From Exobasidium rhododendri (lineage: Eukaryota; Basidiomycota; Exobasidiomycetes; Exobasidiales; Exobasidiaceae), in assembly GCA_026210745.1 (NCBI GenBank), contig CP110631.1, positions 4,030,001 to 4,094,000 on the forward strand: a DNA stretch of 64,000 bases. Reading direction: 5' to 3'. The translations under genes were made by a program, and so were the position numbers. Under the pieces are notes generated by a model. That model worked only from the letters and a program-made list of their open reading frames with translations. It had not been told where the DNA came from and ran no database searches. Positions 31,758 through 41,907 of the stretch are shown piece after piece (position 1 is the first letter of the stretch; each line of letters opens with the position of its first letter).

Positions 31758-32971
31758 CTAAAAGAACAGTCGGAAAGGGTAGGACGGGTTTTTGATCCTA
31801 AAGATGTAGAACAGAAGGCTGAATGCAAATAGAAGAATAGCCGACCAGATGTAGACGCCGGCTCGTTGCTTGACTGGGTCTCGTTGCATGGGCACCAAGA
31901 CAGTTAAAGAGACGACGGAAAAGGCCAAGATGGCATCTAATCGAGTGGGTACCGTTCAACATTTTGCTTGTCAGCGGTCTCCTCCCTCCCTCCTGCATCT
32001 TCGCCAAGCCAACTCACAAACAATGGCCACGATCTGCGTCTCTGCCCCGTACTGTGTTTGAAATCCTCCTGCAAAGTACTCTGGCTTTCCATTCTGGTTC
32101 ATGGACATATACGGCGCATTCCTGATCGAGTTCCACATTTGACCAGCACACATGACGACGATCGTCAGGAGAACTGCTGCTTGAAGGAGAAAATTCCAAG
32201 CGGTCTTCAAGCCAAATGCACCACTGGCAGCAATCTTGGGAATGAGGAAAATGAGGCCAGAGATAACGATCGTCGCAGTCGTAGCGACGGTGCCTACGAG
32301 TTTCCATTCAAAAGGCTTGGAGTAGGATACCTTGACTCCAAGTTGTTTGGATAGTTCAGCAGCGACATCGTTGCCTTCGAAACCTAGACGATTGAAATCG
32401 TACGTCGTTGGTTCAACAGATGCAGCAGCGTGTGGACCAGTGGTAGGTGGAAAATACAACAGCACAGGAGCGTACTGAAGCGCCAGCTGCGAATTGTTTT
32501 CCGATGCGGAAAGGGGGACATATGTATTCATCAGCAGTTTGTCATGCTTCGATTCCGCCTACTTTCATCTGCCTCGACACTCACCTTCTGGAACACTTCC
32601 CTGCCATTCTTGAATTCGAGAACGGCAAACATATGTCGGTTAGTCACTCCACCTTTCATCTTTGCAAATCCCGTTGCTAAATTGTCGTACGTTGGCTGGA
32701 AGGAGAGACAGGGACCACATTGGACACCCGAATCGACCGCTGTTAACAACAATGAGACGGAGAAGTTTCTTGGTGCTGCTGTCAAGTCATCGAATTCAGA
32801 TGCTGCCTTGATATCGTAGATTTTGTTTGGTGCGACTTTTGCCTCCCTCAGGAATCGTGTCTGTTTCATGCCTACACCCCCCTTGCTCTTCGGTGCTGCA
32901 TTGGAGGAAGGAATCACCAGCAGGAGGGCGAACAGCCAAAGAAATGCTGCAACGAACGTCGTCCTCATCAT
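31758..32971 (-). CDS. OST3: Oligosaccharyltransferase thioredoxin-like subunit Ost3/Ost6
   Basis: Three exons, 32971-32585, 32486-32018, 31936-31758; 344 aa. The ATG pair at 32971 gives a cleavable signal (TTFVAAFLWLFALLLVIPSSNA). A lumenal thioredoxin-like domain follows with the CGPC redox motif (VQCGPCLSFQP). The exon 1-2 join EVFQK/LALQYAPVLLYFPP matches Ost3/TUSC3 proteins, which carry APV then FP at this place. Four membrane helices follow, ATTATIVISGLIFLIP, FLLQAAVLLTIVVMCAGQMW, IVYAILAFSVVSLTVLVP (across intron 2) and VYIWSAILLFAFSLLFYIF, then the tail NPSYPFRLFF. The subunit holds substrate proteins by mixed disulfides so the catalytic Stt3 can glycosylate nearby sites. Divergent from the LisH-WD40 gene with a 278-bp shared promoter. 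Confidence 0.93.
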
Positions 32972-33249
32972 GGTGCACGCTGTTGTGTAAATTGCCAAGT
33001 AAGAAGGTGGTGAGACTTGTACAGAGCGCGATCAAGATCTTCTCTCCAGCCTTCTCAAGCTGGCCTCAACTGCAGCAGCGCCCCTGCCCACTTCACCTAC
33101 CGAAATAGATTATTCGGTGGCTCGAGCACCCGCATAAAACACGTGGAGGACTCGTTGTTCCCATACCATGTCCTACCACGGTATTCCCAATTCTCACACC
33201 TTAAAATCTGGCCCAATGCGCCTCCTTTAGCGGTCACCTCACAGTAGTC

Positions 33250-35717
33250 ATGCCATCACCCAGCGAGGGAATGATGCAGGACATCGCATCGCCATCAACG
33301 CCTCGGGCTCAAGTGCAGAGGAATCTCTACTCGGATAATGCAATACCTTCGACACCCAAGCAAATTACTTCGTCGAATGGCCACTCGGAAGATAATTTTG
33401 CGTCTACCTCGGCAGATATCCCTCAGAAGCCATCAGAGGCAGATAGTAGGAAAGAGGTGTGGAAGAAGAGAAAACAGATGTTAGTGTGTGAGGCCTTATA
33501 TGCTCCTATCGGGTGGGATAAGAAGAAAAATTGACTGGGATTCATCATTCTCTCATCGCTCTGTACAGCTTACTTGCAGAAGCCCAAAACTATACTCCTG
33601 CTAACTTACAGTTACATGGACTTCGACCTCCAGATCCCCATTCTACAGCATACCTTGGCTTGAACAACCAACCGAGTCCATTTGCAAGTACCAGCGGTAG
33701 TACGCTAACAGCTGCTCATGCCTCCAAACAATCTGCAATCCTGCAATGGCAAGATGGTAATCTTCGTGATGATATGTTGAGGTTGATAGACCAATTTTTG
33801 GAGGAGGAAGGAATGGGTGCCACAAGGCAGATACTGGCGGAAGAGTGGACAGGAAAAGCTAGGGAACGGGATGAAGCAGAAGGGGATGCGCGAAAATTGA
33901 AGAAAGCCATCTTAGGTGAGGATAGGGGGCCAAGGGATGCACGAGCTGGGTTGTTCTTATTGCTCCTTGCTGACATATGCCTTTTTTTTCTCATTGAATT
34001 CTCCTTTCTTTCGTGTCAGAGGGAGCATGGGATGAAGTAGATAAGCTACTCATGAAACCACTCGTACGAAGTGCCAATGCTTTCAAGTATGCAGTATTCA
34101 AACAACAATTTCTTGAGCATATCGAACAAAGAGAGTATCAGAAAGCATTCACCTTTCTCAACAAGCGGCTGAAGGGACTGGAGCACTATCAGCCCTTTGC
34201 CGGGGAGTTTCGAGATCTGTGCTATCTACTCAGTTGTGCGTAGATGGATGGTTGGTTGTCGAATTTTGCCGAGTTCGGCCTTCTTACCCTTCCTCCTCTC
34301 TTCTTTCCCTTTTCTCAGCGAAAAGTATCGGTGATGCACCTTCATTTCGAGCGTGGGAAGGCATTCAGCCTGCTCGTGAAGCTTTAGTAACACAATTTAG
34401 TGGCCTACTAGAACAGGACCGAAGCGAAACGGAAGCTGATCCAGGGCCGTTTGTGCCCCCGCATCGTCTCAAGTCTCTCATCCATCAAGCAGTCGCCTAC
34501 CAAGTGGAATTCTCGAGATACCATCCAAAGAAAGGTAAGTGAGCAACAGATTACCTCAGCAATCTACCTTTAACGAGAAGAGCTTTTATAGTCTGTCTTC
34601 TTACCTTAAAGGCTTCTCTCTTCTTACCACTCGCCAGCTCCCAGAGTGTCTACTCTTCTATACGACTATGAGTCTTTCGTTTGTCCGAATGCAATCATGT
34701 CCACCTTCCGTGGGCATCGTAGAAACGTCAAAGCTTTGGCTTGGGTCGGTCTAGAGGGTCGGTCAATAGCAAGCGGCTCCAGTGATGGTACAGTTCGCCT
34801 CTGGTGGACATCCTCTGCTCGACAAGAAGCTGTTCTTGAACATGGAAGTCGTGTGTGGGACGTGGCATCTACAGAAGCGGGTGATTATGTTGCCAGTGCT
34901 GGAGGAGACTCACAGGTAAAATTGTGGGACACAAACACAAAAGTATGTAAAGCAACATTTGGGGGTGACTCGACCACTGGCGACATTTACAGCGTCAGCT
35001 TTGATGGAAGTGGACTAAACCTACTAACTGGTGGGTATGACAAGATCGTCCGACTGTACGACCTTACTTCCAACACCCTCATCAAAACTTTCACTGGGCA
35101 TGGATTAGGTGTCACAAGTGTGACGTTTGATCCAGCAGGCAGATTGGCCGTCACTGCCAGTAAGGACTGTAGCGTGAAATTGTGGGACCTCAACTCTGGC
35201 CTTTGTGTTCGAACAGTGTATGGTCATTTGGGAGAGTGTACCAGCGTTGAATTGAGCGAAAGTGGTAGGGAAATGTTGACGGCTAGCAAGGACAATAGCA
35301 GGTGAGTTCTTCTCTTTGTGAGATTTTCTCTCTCCCCCTCGTGCACTATTGACAAAGACACACTGTACGCACAGCATGCTTCATGACATGCGCACCCTTT
35401 CCTTGCGCGTTCGATTTCGAGGGGCGCAGAACACAAGAGCCAATTTCGTTCGAGCTTCGTTTGCCCATAATAGTCTGATTGCAAGCGGTAGCGAAGACGG
35501 AGAAGTCTTTCTTTGGGATCAAGAAAGCTCAGAATGTCTTCAAACGCTGGCAGGTCATGGTGGTGGAGTCGTTTACTGCGCTCGATGGAACAAAGCACAA
35601 TCTCTCTTGGCCTCCTGTGGTGATGATGGCAGTCTGAGGACGTGGTATTGGGACGAAGGAGGTCAAGATCGTCAAGAAGAAGAAGAAGAGCAACGTCGGC
35701 GAGCAGAAAATCCTTGA
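33250..35717 (+). CDS. LisH/CTLH WD40-repeat protein (WDR47/SMU1-like)
   Basis: Six exons: 33250-33479, 33569-33915, 34020-34235, 34319-34534, 34638-35301, 35375-35717; 671 aa, all junctions in frame. After a disordered start, a LisH motif (DDMLRLIDQFLEEEGMGAT) and a CTLH segment (EGAWDEVDKLLMKP, FKQQFLEHIEQREYQKAFTF) are followed by a helical linker, then about six to seven WD40 repeats (STFRGHRRNVKALAW, IASGSSDGTVRLWW, SAGGDSQVKLWDT, GGYDKIVRLYDL, TASKDCSVKLWDL, SGSEDGEVFLWDQ, CGDDGSLRTWYW). The order LisH-CTLH-WD40 is shared by SMU1, WDR26/Gid7 and WDR47; the sequence looked most like WDR47 to me, but that is from memory and not decisive. A scaffold role is likely; the complex is unknown. 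Confidence 0.82.
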
Positions 35718-36004
35718 TGAGTACACTATAGAGAGAAGCAGCGAAAGGACGATGGACGATCCTTCGATGCATAGTCGACAGAAATTAGATTAGCACGGCA
35801 AGACAAGAGGGTCTTGCATCAATAGAGAAAGAGGCAGATAATTATAGGTAGCGGAAATCATGCGAAGAGAAAGTAGATCATGTAGAGCGATTAGCTGCAA
35901 TGTCACGTAGTTTTGCCAAGGAGAAAGAGAATGGCTCGGGGGGAAAGGAGAAAGGGGTGAAGGGGGAAATGGGGGAAGAGGAATGGGAGAATTCGCCTGA
36001 TGGG

Positions 36005-37906
36005 TCACGCCACAGAGGTAGACGGTCGCCTGTAGTATGTCGACATGGTGGAGTGTGTGGCGTTGTTGTTCTTATTGTTGTTGTCGTCGTTATTCTTGTC
36101 ATCGGAGCCTGCTACATAGGAGGACATGTCCTTGTTCGTTTCACTGTGCTCCCCCCTGACTGGGTAGTACGGCAGAGCCGATACATGACCTCCTCTTATT
36201 TCCTCGAAAGGGCGATCTTCACCGACACTTTGCAAATTCCAACGTTGTGCGCCCCCTTTCGTGAAGCCACTCTCATCCATGCCTTCTTGATTCTCTTCGC
36301 TACCTTCATCTTCCTGGTCATCTTCTTCCCCAAATTGCCCATCCTCTTGGTCTCCGCTGTGTTCCTTTTGATGTAGTCTCTGTTCACCATCGTTGCCTCG
36401 ACTTCGCTTCCCCTTTTCGCCTCCTTTGCCTCCTCCCGCGCCTTTTGCATTCTTTCCGCAGCCCTGTCCAAGGGGAAGAAGAGGATAGTTCAAGAGGCAT
36501 TGTCAGCAGGACATCTCTTAGTTGACAGTATAGGGAAAGGGGGGTAACGTGGTACTCACCTTCACGAGAATGTGACGTTTCAACGCATCTTTCCGACTGA
36601 AGCTCTTGCCGCACCATTGGCAAGGATAGGGTCGAACACTTAGGTGACCTCTTTGGTGTCGCTTCAGGTCGTGATTCCTGGCAAACCGTGCGGGACATTG
36701 AGTGCAAGCAAAGATTCTTGGTTGGGCGCTCATCACTCTAGGCGCCGATCTTGGCCTTTTCCCAATCAAGATAGCATCCATGTCCATGTCTTGGCCTTGA
36801 GAATCGTCTCTCAACAAATGACTTTGATTTGTTCGAGGGGAAAGGGACGTTTCACCCTGCATGATGCTATGAATACTGCCGGAACTCATGGCAGTATCTT
36901 CTCGATGATGTAGATCATTTCGATAGCCGCTAGACGATGAACGAGATTGATCTTCGTAGGGATGATGTTGAGCAGGGTGTGGAAGACGACCGTGTGAGTA
37001 AGGATACTGATAGTCGTCCTTGAAATGTCCACTTCGATATGCTGGTACGTTGCTGGGCGGAATGGAGTGGGAAGTATACATGGAATGATGAGGAGCAGCC
37101 GGAGGCGGAGGCGTCGCTTCTACATTTTCGGGCTTGTATGAGGCTGTTGCCTTGTGTTGCATTGACCATGGCAGCCCGGATCGTAGTGTAGCGTTGGAGG
37201 GAAAGTGGCTATGACTGTCTTCTGACATTCGTACGCCTCCACTGCGAGAAACGTCGACTGAAGGACCATCGCCATGGAAAAGTGACTGACTTACTGGATA
37301 ACCTGTACTCGTCGCAATGCCACCTCTCCTCTCCCCTGATCCACTCAAGACAGGAGTAGGAAGGTGGACATCTGGCCCTGGCGGTACGTGATTCGAATGC
37401 CCCATGCTGAAGCTGCCCCTTTTTCCCAGTGTTGGAGAAGGGCCTCGACTAGGGATGTTCTCTTCGTCAAACGATAGTCGAATCGGAGGGAAAGGTAGAG
37501 AAGGACCAGAGCTGGCTCCACTGACTGCGCCTCTCCGAACAGGAACCGCGGCTTGGATCGGTGGAAGGGTGATCTCTTCCATTACATCCATTGCGCCGAG
37601 CCTTGCTCTTGGTGCCAAGTGCGGCGAAGAGTATGGCGAAGAAGGGTGAGAAGAGGTGACGCTCATAGCGTCTGTTTCGATTTTTGGCAAGGCGACGACA
37701 TCTTTACGTTCGTCTGCAAAGGAATGTAGATGACTCAAAGATCCCGTCAAGGCGGTCCTGTTGCCCGTACTACTGTGCTTGCCACTGTGGCTGCTCGAAC
37801 CTGCCACAGCACTTCCCACCGAAGGATACTGATGGTGACTGGATGAGTGACTGGGATGTTGTGCCTGGTATGGGTGGTGTGACGTTTGTTGAGTCGAGGA
37901 GGACAT
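36005..37906 (-). CDS. C2H2 zinc-finger transcription factor
   Basis: Two exons, 37906-36560 and 36463-36005 (96-nt intron); 601 aa. The first ATG in the frame gives MSSSTQQTSHHPYQAQHPS. Residues 1 to about 395 are disordered and rich in Ser, His and Pro. Two adjacent fingers lie at about 397-447: CTQCPARFARNHDLKRHQRGH and CQWCGKSFSRKDALKRH, joined by a near-canonical LSVRPYP linker. The intron falls just after the second finger and exon 2 adds a charged low-complexity tail (GDQEDGQFGEEDDQEDEGSE) ending in an asparagine run. Paired fingers of this kind recall fungal Azf1/Crz1-like regulators, but no orthologue is assigned. Upstream lies an unusually long 1.6-kb gap to ATG7. Confidence 0.82.
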
Positions 37907-39547
37907 TGCAGGGTATTTCCTGGTAAAGAAAATGTCCGGGCGGCAAGCGTGTTTACAAGAATTGATGCGACTCTCGTGAGATTGACCTTCAGCAGGAAGC
38001 GATGGACTATTGTAGGAAGCAAGAAGATCCCACGACGTCGATTCACCGCGAGTGCTCCCCAATTGTGTCGCTGGAAGATGCCCTTTGTGACGACGACTGT
38101 GGTAGGCCAGAAGAAGCGGAGGTCTGAGTGAGTAAATTCGAAGTCCTCGAGCTGCAAGTTCACGTCTTGGTGTAGAGCGGCGTCGGCGTCGAGGAAAGAG
38201 AAGAGGCTGTCGTTGAAGCGTGCTGCTGGTATTGGGCGTGCGTGTGGCTTGGGGTCCTCAACTCCAACTTTCTGGTGCAAAGGAGGAGCACACCGTTCGG
38301 TTCGTCCGAGCCCGACCACCAAGGCAGGTATTGGTAGGGTGTAGGTGGGGGGTCTGGCGATTTGCTAGCCTTCCTCACTGCTGTTGCCAAGGAATGAAAC
38401 GAGGAGATCAGATGTCTAGTATTTAGTTGACGATGTAATTGCCGCTTGGTCTCTTGAACTGATTCCGTTTGGTCCGAAGTTGGTCGATCTGCACTCGAGG
38501 GTAGAAAGCCACAACTAAGTGAATCCCTTTTCTCTTTTTTTTCCTGATCAAAAATAAAATTGCCTTTTACCTATTCTAAGTGCAGATTAAGCAAGCGGAG
38601 AATGAAAAATGTTTTTGTTATTCTTATTCAAATATATTGAAATCCTAAGCTTTACAGCAGATGTAGGGTTAGAAGCTGTACTGAGTCGCCCGCATCTCTT
38701 TCTCCTGCTCGCTTCTGCTGCCTCTTGGCTTCTTGTTCAGCTGCAAAACTTGTGTTGCAGAGAGGAACAATTGCAGGGATTTGATTGCCGATCAAGAGAG
38801 AAATGTAAAAAGGCACAAGCTGCAATTAATACGGCAGAGCCAGAAAGCGAAGACGAGAAACCGATATCGCAGGGCATCACATATTATTGCTGAAGCAAGA
38901 TTCATACAAATAAGAATAAGAAAGCTAATGTGTAATATAAATTTCATTTTACTTAGACTTACCTCACCTTTGAACAGGATAGAATATCGAACTAATCTAT
39001 CCATCTTTCCATCTTGCTTCTTATATCGCCACAAATGTTTAAATTAGCCACAAAAGAATATCCCTACCTTTATCATCTCTCCTGCCGGAGGCCGTTAGCT
39101 TCATCGTTGCTTCATTTTCATCCAAGAAAATGTAGAGGGGAAGGAGAAGTATGACATGACTTGCGGGAACGTGTAGGAAGAGCACTGAGCAACGTCGATA
39201 GCATTAACGTGCTTACGTGGAACCTTAGTAATGTTGGCAAGTCCCTTCAAGGTTATGCGGCTCACTCATCCTTGATCGAACCTTCGCTATCACTCACCAG
39301 TGCGAAGCCACAAAAGCCACATCTTGATAGGCTATCGCCAAGGGCTTGAAGGATGTGATTAGATTAAAGCGCGACGGTCACGTGACAGACTCTGTCTGTG
39401 TTCTTGAGCTTTGGGGTGGGAAATATTAAGGTGCGTCGAGGCGATACTCTCTAATCTGGGTCTGTACTGGTCGAAAGGACAACAACACCAGGCCTGCTCT
39501 GGACAGGACGTTGAGGAGCTTTAACTCAAGCCAGCACCTTGCCAAGC
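37907..39547. other. Long divergent intergenic region with AT-rich island; C2H2 factor and ATG7 promoters
   Basis: About 1.6 kb, the longest gap in the window. 38520-39080 is visibly AT-rich compared with the rest, with only short random frames. The left 400 bp is GC-balanced and may be 5' leader of the C2H2 gene. The right end holds the ATG7 promoter with a CACGTG palindrome listed separately. No RNA gene or element was recognised. Confidence 0.5.
39377..39386. promoter_or_regulatory. GTCACGTGAC palindrome (CLEAR/Cbf1-type E-box) upstream of ATG7
   Basis: Perfect 10-bp palindrome 161 bp before the ATG7 start codon. The same sequence is the CLEAR element bound by TFEB-class bHLH factors at animal autophagy and lysosome genes, and it also fits the RTCACGTGAY site of Cbf1/USF-type bHLH proteins. 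Function here is inferred. Confidence 0.5.
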
Positions 39548-41886
39548 ATGTCGTCCGACTCGAGATCGGCCTCCGTGCTACAATTTGCGCCCTTCGCCTC
39601 CCAGATATCCTCCTCCTTTTGGGCTTCGCTGGCCAAGATCAAGGTAGACCAATTGCAATTATCTCAGGAGAGCATTCAAGTACTGGGAAGGTATTCTAAG
39701 GGCAAGAATGTGATCGACCGAGTGTCGGGAGAAGAGGTCCCGCTACCAGTAGGATTGCACATCGACGGCGAAGCACTGAACTCGAATCGTAGTGGAGAGA
39801 GTGTTCAAATTGGAGCAGAGGGAAATGTAGAACTGGTGGGACACCTTACAAATTTCAACACCGTCGAGGATTTCAAAAAGGCCGACAAAGGTGACATTCT
39901 GAACAGTCTCGGTCAAGAATTACTCAACACCATCGAGAACGATTCAGAGCCTCTCCCAAAGCTCAATGCTTTCACAATATTGAGTTTCGCGGATCTTAAG
40001 AAATTCAAATTCATCTACTGGTTTGCATATCCAGCATTGCTCGCCAAGCCGACCTGGCAGGTTTGCAATGATTGGAGAGACGCTGAGCTAATGTATGAGC
40101 CAGAGCAGGTAAGTCCACATCTTTGCCATGTACGGTCTCTTCTCAGCTCACTTCCTTAGCTTAATCATTCTTTCAGCTGGCTTCAATTGCCTCTAGTGTT
40201 TCACGTTTGACGTCTTCAGATGCCGGTTACTTTCTAGTCAAGCCAGACGGCAACGTAGGCGCAGTCATGGAATACGAGAGCTTCTTCCGGAATGTGCCAC
40301 TGTCAGAGGTGAGTTTTCTCACAAAAAGCAAGCTGATGCGACCACAATGTGATTGAGCCTGAAAGCCACGCATCGTTGATCCGACAGAGGATAGTCGGTT
40401 TTATAGATCCATCCCCGCACCGGACAATGCCGGGCTGGCCGCTACGCAACCTATTAACTTTCCTAAGCATCCGATTCGGAGTGACTCAGATCAAAGTCCT
40501 GTGCTGGAAGATGGAGACAGGCGCCGGTGTTGACAAGAGTGTGATGGTCGACTTACAGGTAGCAAACGATGAGGGAATCCAAGGAGCCTGCATTTCATCG
40601 ACAGGAAGTGAGTGCATGATCTGGCAAATCCTGTTCAGAGAAGGACGCTGATCCAAAGAGACACGCACTCCCATTTAGAACCTCTCCCAATCTCAAGCCA
40701 GCCAAAGTACCCGTCTAGACCAGCGGTAGTAGGCTGGGAGCGCAACGCGAGTGGTAAGTTGGCTCCAAAGATGGCCGATCTTGGGCCTCTGATGGATCCG
40801 AAACAACTCGCCGATCAAGCTGTTGATCTGAACTTGAAATTGATGAGATGGAGGATACTCCCGGAAATCGACTTGGAAAAGATTCAGTCAACGAGGTGTC
40901 TGCTACTAGGAGCAGGCACACTTGGATGCTACGTGGCAAGAGCCCTACTCGGTTGGGGTGTTCGGAAGATCACCTTTGTAGATTCTTCGACCGTGTCATT
41001 CTCCAATCCTGTTCGGCAATCGCTGTTCGAATATCAAGATAGTCTCGAGGGTGGGAAACCCAAAGCAAAGTGTGCCGCTGAAAGTCTAAAGAGGATATAC
41101 CCCGGCGTAGAAAGTTCTGGCCATCAATTGAACATACCTATGCCTGGTCATCCGATTCCTGCTAGTAGCATTGATCAAGTGAAGAAAGAGGTGGCCTTGC
41201 TTGAAGATCTGATGGATGAGCATGACGTCGTCTACCTTTTGATGGACTCAAGAGAAAGTCGATGGCTACCAACTGTCATGGGAGCCGTCAAAGGTAAGCT
41301 GGTAATGAACACAGCGCTAGGCTTCGACACATTTGTCGCCATGAGACATGGTGCAAACCCTGTTCAACAAAGTCAGAAAGTCAACTCTACTCGATTGGGT
41401 TGTTACTACTGTAATGACATTGTAGCCCCCACTGACTCCTTGACGGATCGTACACTGGATCAGATGTGCACAGTGACCCGACCTGGTTTGGCAGCGATCG
41501 CTAGTGCCATGACGGTCGAGATGATGATATCTGTCGTACAACATCCCGAAGGTATCCTTGCTCCAGCTTTCTCCAACACTACACCTGAAGCTTCTATCCT
41601 GGGTCACTTACCTCATCAACTACGAGGATCGCTCTTCACATTCTCCACTTTGCTCATTCAAGGTCCTTCTTATGACAAGTGCACCGCTTGCAGTCCTACT
41701 GTCCTGGAACAATACGAGCAGCGTGGATTTGAAATGATCCAGGAGGCGTGCAACGACGATGCTTACTTGCGCAGTCTTACCGGTCTAGACAAGCTATACG
41801 ACGCCACAGACGACATCGAGGTAGACTGGAGCGAAGAGGAAGAGGGGGGTGATGATGATGGCGACGGCGACGGCGAGTTACTGTAA
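39548..41886 (+). CDS. ATG7: Ubiquitin-like activating (E1-like) autophagy enzyme Atg7
   Basis: Four exons: 39548-40108, 40177-40308, 40388-40607, about 40661-41886; 712 aa. The N-terminal domain (LQFAPFASQISSSFW, FKFIYWFAYPAL) binds Atg3/Atg10. The C-terminal adenylation domain has LADQAVDLNLKLMRWRILP, LLLGAGTLGCYVARALLGWG (ATP site), ITFVDSSTVSFSNPVRQSLF and TDSLTDRTLDQMCTVTRPG with the catalytic cysteine that forms thioesters with Atg8 and Atg12. The enzyme is essential for both autophagy conjugation systems. Intron 3 is the uncertain one: a GTGAGT donor after 40607 and an AAAGAG acceptor at 40660 give 53 nt with a CTGAT branch-like site; the nearer AG would leave only about 30 nt and break the frame. 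The acidic C terminus ends 21 bp from the TRS120 stop. Confidence 0.93.
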
Positions 41887-41907
41887 GAGTATAAGACTTT
41901 ATATACA

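Noticed and set aside
40608-40638. 31-nt intron 3 in ATG7 using the nearest CAG
   Set aside because: It is too short for spliceosomal introns and leaves exon 4 out of phase; the AG at 40660 fits phase and has a branch-like CTGAT.
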